Below, one piece after another: positions 1 through 6,402 of a stretch of 17,472 nt of DNA (position 1 is its first letter; every line of letters starts with the position of its first letter). A program made the translations under genes and the position numbers. The notes under the pieces are model-generated. The model was not told the DNA's origin and did no database searches. It saw nothing but the letters and a program-made list of their open reading frames with translations. This DNA is from an uncultured Coriobacteriaceae bacterium. Its GTDB lineage: Bacteria > Actinomycetota > Coriobacteriia > Coriobacteriales > Eggerthellaceae. The stretch spans positions 1 through 17,472 of the forward strand of contig CACXFZ010000210.1 in NCBI GenBank assembly GCA_902767025.1, read 5' to 3'.

Positions 1-256
1 CGCGGTTGCCGATCTGCTCGAGCACCTTGTCGAACAGGCCCACCAGGGCGACATCGCCCTCTTCGTGGTGGTCGTCACTTTCGATGGTTCGCTCGAACCA
101 GCCCAGGCCCACTCCTTCGGGAACGTCGAAGGAAATGGATGCGGGCGCGGGCACCCCACTCGCGGCAGGGATGACCACATCGGCCCAATTCATCTTCAGC
201 CTGTGCCACGTGAGCGCAGGCATCTGGTTGACTCTGAGTTTCGTTGGAGTTGCCAT
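1..256 (-). CDS. sufD: SufD-type Fe-S assembly scaffold subunit, N-terminal part (runs off the left edge)
   Basis: The reverse strand starts MATPTKLRVNQMPALTWHRL and stays open for 85 codons to the window edge, so only the N-terminus is visible. The ATG overlaps the sufB stop codon by one base (TAATG), which suggests translational coupling. Its position after sufC and sufB, and the start motif 'LRVNQMPALTWHRLKMN' followed by a 'VPEGVGLGWFE' segment, fit the SufB/SufD family, where SufD pairs with SufB in the SufBC2D scaffold in the cytosol. The conserved beta-helix core lies outside the window, so the SufD call rests mainly on context. A second SufB-like paralogue is the only real alternative. 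Confidence 0.85.
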   Translation of the reverse strand, partial: MATPTKLRVNQMPALTWHRLKMNWADVVIPAASGVPAPASISFDVPEGVGLGWFERTIESDDHHEEGDVALVGLFDKVLEQIGNR

Positions 257-1671
257 TACCCGATCGCCCCCTCCATCTCGAGTTTGATCAGGTTGTTCAT
301 CTCGACCGCGTACTCCAGCGGCAGCTCCTTGCTCACCGGGTCGGCAAAGCCGTTGACGATCATCGTTGACGCCTCCTGTTCGGATACGCCGCGGCTCATC
401 AGGTAGAACAGCATGTCGTCGCCGATGCGGCCGATGGATGCCTCGTGCCCCACGTTCACGTGCTTGGCGCGCACGTCCATCGCGGGGATGGTGTCAGAGC
501 GGCTGATGTCGTCGAGCATCAGGCTGGCGCACGCCACGGCCACGTTGGAGTATTCGGCCTTGTCGGTAACCACCACGCTAGAGCGGAAGGTCTGCGTGCC
601 GCCACCCTTGCTGATGCCCTTGCTGTCGATGTGCGCGCTGGTGTAAGGCGCGTTGAGCACCACCTTGCAGCCCGTGTCCAGGTTCTGCGTGGCGCCCGAG
701 AACGTGATGCCCGTGAAGTCGCAGTTCGAGCGCGCGCCCTTCAGGATGCTCATCGGGTACAGGTAGCCCACGTGGCTGCCGAAGCTGCCGCTCACCCACT
801 CGATCGTGGCGTCTTCGTCCACGATGGCGCGCTTGGTGTTCAGGTTGTACATGTTCTTCGACCAGTTCTCGATGGTCGAGTAGCGAAGCTTGGCGCGCTT
901 GCCGACGAACAGCTCGACCGCGCCTGCATGCAGGTTCGCCACGTTGTACTTCGGCGCGCTGCACCCTTCGATGAAATGCAGGTCGGCGTCGTCTTCGACG
1001 ATGATCAGCGTGTGCTCGAACTGGCCGGCGCCTTTCGCGTTCAGGCGGAAGTAGCTCTGCAGCGGGAAGTCCATCTTCACGCCCGCCGGCACGTAGACGA
1101 AGCTGCCGCCGCTCCACACCGCTCCGTGCAGCGCGGCGAACTTGTGGTCGTCGGGGGTGATCAGGTGCATGAAGTGCTCGCGGATGATGGCCTCCCATTT
1201 GGGTTCCTTCATCGCTTCCTCGATGCCCGAGTAGACCACGCCCAGATCGGCGACGGACTCCTGGATGTTGTGGTACACCAGCTCGCTGTCGTACTGGGCG
1301 CCCACGCCTGCCAGGTACGCGCGCTCGGCCTGGGGGATGCCCAGGCGCTCGAAGGTGTCCTTGATGTCGTCGGGCACGCTTTCCCAGTCGCTTTTCTGCT
1401 CCGTGGGGGGTTTCACGTACGTGACGATGTTGTCCATGTCCAGCCCCTCGATGGACGGCCCCCAGTCGGGCACGTCGAGCTGGTGGTAGATCTCCAGGCT
1501 CTTCAGGCGATGCTCGAGCATCCACTCGGGCTCGTCCTTGCGCTCGGAGATCTCCCGCACGATTTCGGGCGTCAGGCCGGCGTCGAGCCGCTCGGAGCCC
1601 TCCTCGCTTTTCGTGAAGTCGTACAGGCTGCGATCGACATCGGCAACCTGCGAACGTTGCCTTTCTGCCAT
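256..1671 (-). CDS. sufB: Fe-S cluster assembly protein SufB
   Basis: This 471-residue protein has the usual SufB length. SufB is the cytosolic scaffold that receives sulfur and assembles Fe-S clusters in complex with SufC and SufD. Visible family features are the N-terminal 'DEPEWMLEHRLKSLE' segment (46-60), the central 'GSFVYVPAGVKMDFPLQSYFR' region (about 189-209), and the beta-helix core ending in 'GHEASIGRIGDDMLFYLMSRG' (408-428). Cys381 lies in the stretch matching the functional core cysteine of Escherichia coli SufB (Cys405), and Glu410 in 'HEA' matches its Glu434; both matches are from remembered alignments. The start ATG lies 3 bp after the sufC stop, and the stop codon overlaps the sufD start, so the three genes form one operon. 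Confidence 0.96.
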   Translation of the reverse strand: MAERQRSQVADVDRSLYDFTKSEEGSERLDAGLTPEIVREISERKDEPEWMLEHRLKSLEIYHQLDVPDWGPSIEGLDMDNIVTYVKPPTEQKSDWESVPDDIKDTFERLGIPQAERAYLAGVGAQYDSELVYHNIQESVADLGVVYSGIEEAMKEPKWEAIIREHFMHLITPDDHKFAALHGAVWSGGSFVYVPAGVKMDFPLQSYFRLNAKGAGQFEHTLIIVEDDADLHFIEGCSAPKYNVANLHAGAVELFVGKRAKLRYSTIENWSKNMYNLNTKRAIVDEDATIEWVSGSFGSHVGYLYPMSILKGARSNCDFTGITFSGATQNLDTGCKVVLNAPYTSAHIDSKGISKGGGTQTFRSSVVVTDKAEYSNVAVACASLMLDDISRSDTIPAMDVRAKHVNVGHEASIGRIGDDMLFYLMSRGVSEQEASTMIVNGFADPVSKELPLEYAVEMNNLIKLEMEGAIG

Positions 1672-1674
1672 GGC

Positions 1675-2541
1675 CTACTCGCCTTCTTCCGCGGCGCGCA
1701 CGGCCTCTTCGGCGCTGGCCAGGGCGGCGCTCACGTCGAACTGCCCCACTTCCTGGTCGCGCATGGCCGGCTCTTCCTGGGCGGGCTCCTCGTCGGCCAC
1801 GTAGCCGAACTGCTCGAAGCCCTCCGCGTCGATCTTGGCGATCAGGCTGGCGTCGTCCTCGGCCACGATCGTGCCCTTCACCATCACGTGCGTGCGGTCC
1901 ACGGGCAGATGCTCCAGGATGCGCGTGTTGTGCGTGACGATCAGGATGGTGCCGTCGCATTCCTCGCGGTAGACGGCAATGGCGCGGCTGACCACGTTGA
2001 GCGCGTCGACGTCCAGGCCGGAGTCGGTTTCGTCCAGGATGGCCAGCTTGGGCTGCAGCAACAGCAGCTGCATCATTTCGATCTTCTTGCGCTCGCCACC
2101 CGAAAAGCCCACGTTCAGCTCACGGGTGAACACCGATTCGGGCATGTCCAGCTGCTCGGCGATGTGCGCGATGCGCTGCTTGAACTTCTTGCCCTTCAGG
2201 TTCAGGTTGTCGTGTTGTGCGACGATGGCGCGCAGGAAGCTGTTGATGGGCACGCCGGGTACCTCGACGGGTGCCTGGAAGCTCATGAACAGGCCCGCAC
2301 GCGAGCGCTTGTCCACCTCCATCGACGTGATGTCGGCGCCGTCGAGCTCGATCGAGCCGGCGTCCACCGTAAACGACGGGCTGCCCATGATCACCTGGCC
2401 CAGCGTGGTCTTGCCGGCGCCGTTGGGTCCCATGAGCACGTGGATTTCGCCGCGGTTCACCGTCAGGTCGATGTCGTGCAATATCTGCTTCTCACCCGCG
2501 CGTGCAGCCAAGCCGCTCACGCGAAGCAATGCCTCGCTCAT
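1675..2541 (-). CDS. sufC: Fe-S cluster assembly ATPase SufC
   Basis: This 288-residue ABC-type ATPase is the energy-providing subunit of the SufBCD scaffold. Walker A is GPNGAGKTT (38-46), the signature is FSGGER (146-151), Walker B is LAILDE (166-171) with catalytic Glu171, the D-loop is SGLD (174-177) and the H-loop is His204. The start is the ATG of MSEALLRVSG, preceded at proper spacing by AGGAGG; upstream in-frame starts lack this site and add a basic, unconserved leader. The last 45 or so residues (from about 'GYVADEEPAQEEP') form an Ala/Glu-rich acidic tail beyond the usual SufC end near residue 250. The gene is first in the sufCBD operon. No convincing promoter box was found in the 228-bp divergent gap upstream. 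Confidence 0.96.
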   Translation of the reverse strand: MSEALLRVSGLAARAGEKQILHDIDLTVNRGEIHVLMGPNGAGKTTLGQVIMGSPSFTVDAGSIELDGADITSMEVDKRSRAGLFMSFQAPVEVPGVPINSFLRAIVAQHDNLNLKGKKFKQRIAHIAEQLDMPESVFTRELNVGFSGGERKKIEMMQLLLLQPKLAILDETDSGLDVDALNVVSRAIAVYREECDGTILIVTHNTRILEHLPVDRTHVMVKGTIVAEDDASLIAKIDAEGFEQFGYVADEEPAQEEPAMRDQEVGQFDVSAALASAEEAVRAAEEGE

Positions 2542-2722
2542 TATTGTCCTCCTAGAGATTCTTCTCGTATGCAAACGTCTGCCGCTGCATGTGCTTGTTT
2601 TTCGTTGCATATCCTAGCACGGGTATGGGACACGAACGGTAACAATGACACTTTATGCATCAGCCAAGCAGGGCAACTGCCGGGAGGGGCGCACGCCTTG
2701 AAATCCAACTCGGATGGTATTT

Positions 2723-2738
2723 TGCTTGGTACCAAGCA
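2723..2738. promoter_or_regulatory. Perfect 16-bp palindrome, probable operator of the AbrB-type gene
   Basis: TGCTTGGTACCAAGCA is a perfect 16-bp dyad centred about 40 bp upstream of the downstream ATG. The right half is followed directly by another ACCAAGC (2738-2744), and a further CCAAGC occurs near 2663. A possible extended -10 (TGGTATTTT, 2715-2723) abuts the palindrome, and TTGAAA at 2698-2703 could be a weak -35, although its spacing is short. A dyad at the probable transcription start suggests repression, most simply autoregulation. The promoter boxes are tentative. Confidence 0.55.
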
Positions 2739-2769
2739 CCAAGCTCTGAGCATCGAAAGAGAGTGTGCC

Positions 2770-3153
2770 ATGCCTTTGCCGGCGCAAATCAGCGAAGTGG
2801 GCGATTCGGCGACCATCCGGATCTCCAGCAAGAACCAAGTGACCATACCCTCCGCAGCGCGCAAGAAGTATTCGTTCGGCGATTACGCCTTGTGCACGTT
2901 CACCGACGAGGGCATCCTGCTGCAGCCCATAGACCGCACCGACAACAGCGACGACCTCACCGTCACGCTGCTGCGCCATCCGATCGACGAGGGCTACGAA
3001 GGCGAGGAGCTGCTGGCAAAACACGAGGAGCTCAAACCGAAGTTCTTGGACTTCGCCGGCAGGGTCCTGGGTGCGGAAGAAGGGTTCGCCGAGGGACGGA
3101 CCACCACCTACCCGTCGATCCGCGAGAACATAAGGAACAAGTCTGGCCTATAG
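2770..3153 (+). CDS. AbrB/SpoVT-type DNA-binding protein (orphan antitoxin-like regulator)
   Basis: This 127-residue protein has an N-terminal swapped-hairpin AbrB/MazE-type domain at about 12-55, seen in 'ATIRISSKNQVTIPSAARKKYSFGDY' and 'GILLQPI'. The 'KxQVTIP' core is the family hallmark. The charged C-terminal half (56-127) ends in 'YPSIRENIRNKSGL' and was not recognised as a domain. Such proteins bind DNA as dimers and often act as antitoxins or autoregulated repressors. No toxin reading frame (PIN, RelE or MazF type) follows: the next 280 bp hold only a repeat and the end of a convergent gene. The start is the first ATG after a weak purine-rich stretch (GAAAGAGAG). A 16-bp palindrome lies just upstream. 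Function beyond DNA binding is unknown. Confidence 0.85.
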   Translation: MPLPAQISEVGDSATIRISSKNQVTIPSAARKKYSFGDYALCTFTDEGILLQPIDRTDNSDDLTVTLLRHPIDEGYEGEELLAKHEELKPKFLDFAGRVLGAEEGFAEGRTTTYPSIRENIRNKSGL

Positions 3154-3240
3154 TGCCATCTTCTATAGCGAGTTCGAATCAGGCCGAACGCGCACCTGTC
3201 TTAACCAGGGCAACGAGAGGCAATGGAAAGTAGCGGGCAA

Positions 3241-3355
3241 TCTGCCACGGAATCGCATGCTATGCACGTCGTTTGGGCTCGAATGGCACGAAAACGCACG
3301 GTATGCACGCGCCGAAATGGCAAAACACGTGCATACCGTGCGATTCCGTGGCAGA
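3241..3355. repeat. Compound palindromic repeat (29-bp inverted arms plus an internal copy)
   Basis: The outer arms 3241-3269 and 3327-3355 are inverted repeats matching at 27 of 29 positions, beginning TCTGCCACGGAATCGCA. An internal copy, CGCACGGTATGCACG (3295-3309), is a direct repeat of part of the left arm and a perfect 15-bp inverted repeat of 3328-3342, with an 18-nt gap. The right arm can therefore pair with either the left arm or the internal copy. The element sits between two convergent genes and could act as a two-way transcription stop, although no T-run follows. It could also be a dispersed palindromic repeat. No second copy was noticed in the window. Confidence 0.75.
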
Positions 3356-3435
3356 ACGGTCCCGATTCTTCATGAGCGGGGCCGTCCTGCTTGAGTGGTG
3401 GAAGAGGCTCCCCCGCCACCTGTTGAAAAGGGCTG

Positions 3436-4017
3436 CTAGTCCAGGGCTTCGTCGATCTTGCCCAGGATGGTGGAGAGCTGCTCCTTCTCTTCCTCGGTGA
3501 GCATGCTGAACATGCCTTCTGCGCGCTCCTTGCGCTCCTCGGCCACCTTGGCTGCGCGCTCGCGGCCTTCGTCGGTCAGGTAGACGCGCTTGGCGCGCTT
3601 GTCGCCCTCGTCGGCCCGACGCTCGATGAATCCGCCTTCCTCAAGCGACTCGAGCGCCTGGGTCAGCGATTGCGGGCGGATGCCAAGCAGGTAGGCCAGG
3701 TCCTTCTGGCTGGTGCCGTCCTGCATCATCAGCACCGCCAGGATGCGGTTCTGCCCATGATGGCCGGCGCCTCCATGGCACCGGGGGCCGTGCGGGCCAT
3801 GATGGCCAGGCCCCTTGCCGAAACCGAACTCCCCGTGCCAGTGGTGTGGGTGAGGATGGTGGGGATGCGGGGGCGGACACGGATGGCCACCCTCCGGCAT
3901 CGGCGCGCCTTCGGGGCTACCCTCGAACGGAGGCCGCATGTGCGGGTGCTTGCGACGGCGCATTTTCATCGACACGCGCTGCAGTTCTTCCATCAGTTCT
4001 TCGTTGTCTACTGCCAT
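3436..4017 (-). CDS. MarR-type transcriptional regulator with a His-rich insert
   Basis: This 193-residue protein has a winged helix-turn-helix at about 90-165: 'NRILAVLMMQDGTSQKDLAYLLGIRPQSLTQALESLEEGGFIERR', then a basic wing ('DEGDKRAKRVYLTDEGRE'). This is the MarR layout. Between helix 1 (about 5-22) and the DNA-binding domain, residues 24-87 carry 16 histidines with many Pro and Gly, plus Cys47 and Cys80, in HPHHPHPHHWH-type runs. Such stretches bind Ni, Zn, Cu or Co in other proteins, so a metal-linked role is possible but inferred. The start ATG follows AAAGGAAAG. An 11-bp inverted repeat with TTAG half-sites lies 15 bp upstream, which points to autoregulation. The gene is monocistronic, and no metal transporter is adjacent in the window. 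Confidence 0.85.
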   Translation of the reverse strand: MAVDNEELMEELQRVSMKMRRRKHPHMRPPFEGSPEGAPMPEGGHPCPPPHPHHPHPHHWHGEFGFGKGPGHHGPHGPRCHGGAGHHGQNRILAVLMMQDGTSQKDLAYLLGIRPQSLTQALESLEEGGFIERRADEGDKRAKRVYLTDEGRERAAKVAEERKERAEGMFSMLTEEEKEQLSTILGKIDEALD

Positions 4018-4031
4018 GATCTTTCCTTTCT

Positions 4032-4075
4032 ATTAGTAAGGTTCCTTGTTAATAATACTAAGCTACCTTACTAAT
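4032..4075 (-). promoter_or_regulatory. TTAG-type inverted-repeat operator upstream of the MarR-type gene
   Basis: ATTAGTAAGGT (4032-4042) and ACCTTACTAAT (4065-4075) form a perfect 11-bp inverted repeat with a 22-nt gap. The gap is A+T-rich, in contrast to the surroundings, and on the gene's strand contains another half-site (CTTAGTAT) and a -10-like TATTAT. MarR/SlyA proteins are known to bind dyads such as TTAGCAAGCTAA, and each arm here carries the TTAGNAAG half. A repressor bound here would cover the promoter of its own gene, whose ATG ends at 4015. No gene lies on the opposite side within reach. Confidence 0.7.
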
Positions 4076-4152
4076 TAAGAGCACAGCAGGATCGCGTTAT
4101 CGAACCGTAATGTTGACCGATCTCCCTACCTTGGCACGACTCTGCGGCAACA

Positions 4153-4186
4153 GAAAGCCTGCAAGCGCAGTTGCTTGCAGGCTTTC
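4153..4186 (-). terminator. Strong hairpin terminator after the 4214-4603 gene
   Basis: GAAAGCCTGCAAGC (4153-4166) and GCTTGCAGGCTTTC (4173-4186) form a perfect 14-bp stem with a 6-nt loop, 27 bp beyond the stop of the minus-strand gene. The A/T ends of the stem suit intrinsic termination, but the T-run after it is short. Apart from this hairpin and the operator, the 196-bp gap 4018-4213 shows nothing else. Confidence 0.7.
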
Positions 4187-4213
4187 GTATTGGGTACAGC
4201 TTGCGATGTGGGA

Positions 4214-4603
4214 CTAGACCCATGTGCCATCGACGGGAGTCTTTTCCGTGTGTCCCTCTTCAGGGTGGTTGACGGTCTCGGTCCAGGCGGCCTTGGTTTC
4301 GTACTTGTAGTCCGAGGCCAGGGTGCCCAGCTCGTGGACGTTGCTGTAGGTGGCGACGTAGGAGAGGTCGCCCCTGAGGCCCCAGGTGTGACCGCAGCGC
4401 AGCATGCTGTAGTAGGAGCCGCCAGCCATGAAGGTCAGGTTGGTGACCATGCGACCAGTGTCTGCCTGGCGTGTGCGGTAGGTCTGCGGGACTTCCAGGT
4501 GCTGCCCGCAGGTGTTGCAGACGAAGCACTGGTTCCAGTCGATCATGTAGGCGATGTCGCGGTCGGTCGGGAGCGAGTAGCCGCCATTGGGTTTCTTGGC
4601 CAT
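4214..4603 (-). CDS. Small Cys-rich protein of unknown function
   Basis: This 129-residue protein belongs to no family I recognise. It has no signal peptide or membrane helix, so it is probably cytosolic. Cys26, Cys29 and Cys32 form a CxxCxxC motif ('CFVCNTCGQ'), and 'LRCGH' adds Cys70 and His72. A CxxC plus CGH set could hold a zinc ion or a small cluster, which is inference from spacing only. The rest is rich in Tyr, Thr and Trp ('GGSYYSMLRCGHTWGLRGDLSY'), suggesting a compact beta fold. The start ATG has a weak upstream site (AAGGCG). The gene stands alone, diverging from the 4695 gene across 91 bp and ending in a strong hairpin, so it is probably expressed separately. Its sense is supported by the clear terminator. 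Confidence 0.7.
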   Translation of the reverse strand: MAKKPNGGYSLPTDRDIAYMIDWNQCFVCNTCGQHLEVPQTYRTRQADTGRMVTNLTFMAGGSYYSMLRCGHTWGLRGDLSYVATYSNVHELGTLASDYKYETKAAWTETVNHPEEGHTEKTPVDGTWV

Positions 4604-4694
4604 TCGAGCAATTCGCCTTGCGCAAACTCGGCAACCGTAGACAAAACGTCGTCGAGGCTATACCTTTAGGCTCGTCAAGCCAAGGAGGTGGCAG

Positions 4695-6134
4695 ATGCGC
4701 TGCTCGAATTGCGGTAACACCCTGAAGGACGGCGCACGGTTCTGCAACGCGTGCGGGGCCCAGATTGCAAGCGAACCCACCGACGCTGTGCCCTCCCCCG
4801 AATCCGGCGACCAGGAGAGCAAGGAGCAGGCAGCTCCCGCCGCGGCACTCGAAAGCCCTCCGTCCGATACCGGCACCGTGCAAGGTACGGGCGTCCCCGA
4901 GCAAGCGAGCCTCGAGGGGCAGATGCAGAAGGACAAGCAGCGCGGCCGCAAGAAAGCGTCGCCGTGGATGGTCCTGGTGCTCGCTCTGGCACTGGGCACG
5001 GCAACCGCGCTTGCAGCCATGTTCATTACCACGCAGGTGCTCAACGCAAACGCGCCAAAGGCCGAGGAGCAGACGACAAGCAGCCAGAGCTCGCAAAGCT
5101 CGGGCGAGGAGGCGTCGCAAGCCAGCTCGGGCGAGGAGGCATCGAAAGCCAGCTCGACCGATGCAGCCGCGTCGTCGCAAACGCAGGCCGAAGAGAGCCT
5201 TACTCCCGAGCAAGCCGCATTGAAGAGCATCGAAGGATGGTGGAGCGGCACCTACCACCATGACGTAATGGGCTATCAGCCCGCCTACGGCAACATCCAC
5301 GACAGCGTGATCGACTGGTACTTCTACGATTCCCAGGCCAAAGACATCGCATATTCATCGACAGTGGAAATCACTGCGGTGGAGCGATTCTCCGAAAATG
5401 GAGCAGAGGGCTGGCGGTTCACGCCTAGCACGGCCAATCGAGGGCAGTTTGCTTACTACATGGCAGACGGCGACACCAACCACCTCCCCATATACGAGAC
5501 CGCCTACGGCTATGGGCAAATCAATTCTTCTGGCAGCAACATCTTCTCCCCTGACAGATACGGGATCTCAAGGGTGACGGACCCTGCCAGCCTTGATGCC
5601 AACAGCCTGGCCCCGAATCAAACAGCCATGTTCGAGAAGGCGCAAGCTCTGGCAGCGGAGAGGGCCAACAGAGAAAGCCCCGGCTCCCAAGCCCAAACGC
5701 AGCAGGAAGCGGCACCGCAGGTTGACACCACCCAGCAAGCCCGTGATGCGGCAATCGCCGCAGGCAAACAGGTCTTCGACGGCGTGATAATTGTGCAGGA
5801 CAAGGAGACGCGCATCCAAGAAGCAGGCAGACGAGTCAACCCATCCTACAGCAACCCCCTGTGTGCCATCCTTCAACTAGATGCACCGGATACCGTCACC
5901 GGGCAAAACCCCGATGGTGCCACAAGGGCTACAGAGCCCTACCGCACGCATGATGGAGTAACGGCCATGTTGCTGGGAATGGACGACGCGGCATCAGCCT
6001 GGCTGCCCTACAACGGCCAGCACGTAACCGTTGCAGCAACCACCGACGATCTAGGGTTCTTCAGCGACACAAGTGGGGTCGAGCTCGGCGTCCAGGCAGG
6101 CTTCCGCTCGGCCGAGATCGTTGCAACCTCGTAA
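4695..6134 (+). CDS. Zinc-ribbon, single-pass membrane protein with exported C-terminal region
   Basis: This 479-residue protein starts with a zinc ribbon (Cys3-x2-Cys6 and Cys17-x2-Cys20, 'MRCSNCGNTL..FCNACGAQ'). A polar, acidic linker follows, then the basic KDKQRGRKK (79-87) and a membrane helix (about 91-113). The positive-inside rule puts the ribbon in the cytosol and residues 114-479 outside. The exported part has a Ser/Glu/Ala spacer (about 121-170) containing a tandem repeat, a 'GWWSGTYHHD' domain (from about 181), a Gln/Ala-rich hinge (about 320-350) and a C-terminal domain ending 'RSAEIVATS'. I do not recognise the exported domains. CAAGGAGGTGG is an excellent ribosome site upstream. 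The next gene has the same plan with unrelated sequence. Possible jobs are sensing or envelope anchoring; neither is shown. Confidence 0.85.
   Translation: MRCSNCGNTLKDGARFCNACGAQIASEPTDAVPSPESGDQESKEQAAPAAALESPPSDTGTVQGTGVPEQASLEGQMQKDKQRGRKKASPWMVLVLALALGTATALAAMFITTQVLNANAPKAEEQTTSSQSSQSSGEEASQASSGEEASKASSTDAAASSQTQAEESLTPEQAALKSIEGWWSGTYHHDVMGYQPAYGNIHDSVIDWYFYDSQAKDIAYSSTVEITAVERFSENGAEGWRFTPSTANRGQFAYYMADGDTNHLPIYETAYGYGQINSSGSNIFSPDRYGISRVTDPASLDANSLAPNQTAMFEKAQALAAERANRESPGSQAQTQQEAAPQVDTTQQARDAAIAAGKQVFDGVIIVQDKETRIQEAGRRVNPSYSNPLCAILQLDAPDTVTGQNPDGATRATEPYRTHDGVTAMLLGMDDAASAWLPYNGQHVTVAATTDDLGFFSDTSGVELGVQAGFRSAEIVATS
5097..5150 (+). repeat. Tandem 27-nt repeat inside the spacer of the zinc-ribbon gene
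   Basis: Two back-to-back 27-nt units (5097-5123 and 5124-5150) differ at 2 positions and begin AGCTCGGGCGAGGAGGC. They encode SSGEEASQA and SSGEEASKA just outside the membrane helix. In-frame units of this kind can lengthen or shorten an extracellular stalk by slippage. Confidence 0.8.
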
Positions 6135-6402
6135 ACCTGCGTGATACGCCAGCGTTTCCAAACACGATGCTGGCGCTATAGGCAAGCATTCTTCGCTGAA
6201 ATCACGGTTTCTGGCAAAGCGTAACGGCTCCGCGCATGACGCAGGCTTGGAGTCGCCGCTCGCCTCTTCGTCCGCCTGCAGTTCTTTTCGGTTTGGTAAT
6301 AAGCCGCAAACGAAGGCGTGACGCCTGGGGGTTGGTGCGGCCAAGCTGCCCGCGGGCTGGCATGATGCATGGTGAATTGCCAGGCGCTACGAGAAGAGTC
6401 GT
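6135..6402. other. Intergenic region, 268 bp, with one modest hairpin
   Basis: This gap separates the two zinc-ribbon genes. It holds a 7-bp stem, CGCCAGC (6147-6153) with GCTGGCG (6169-6175), shortly after the first stop. It has no T-run, so a terminator role is doubtful. No convincing promoter or small gene is seen, but the length suggests that the second gene has its own promoter. Confidence 0.4.

Noticed and set aside
445..2769. A long plus-strand open frame opposite sufB and sufC
   Set aside because: It is antisense to clear suf genes and rich in Arg, Ala, His and Val, as expected from G+C-biased third positions. Only its last part (2770-3153) is a real gene.
3172..3180. GTTCGAATC, a tRNA T-loop-like sequence that could mark an attachment site
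   Set aside because: The flanks do not pair as a T-stem, and no acceptor stem or CCA end follows.
3134..3391. A possible toxin remnant after the AbrB-type gene (frame reading AIFYSEFESGRTRT)
   Set aside because: It has no ATG, GTG or ribosome site at the right place, it runs through the palindromic repeat, and it resembles no toxin family I know.
4260..5300. A long minus-strand open frame opposite the zinc-ribbon gene
   Set aside because: It overlaps both the 4214-4603 gene and the 4695-6134 gene, whose ribosome sites, motifs and domain order are convincing.
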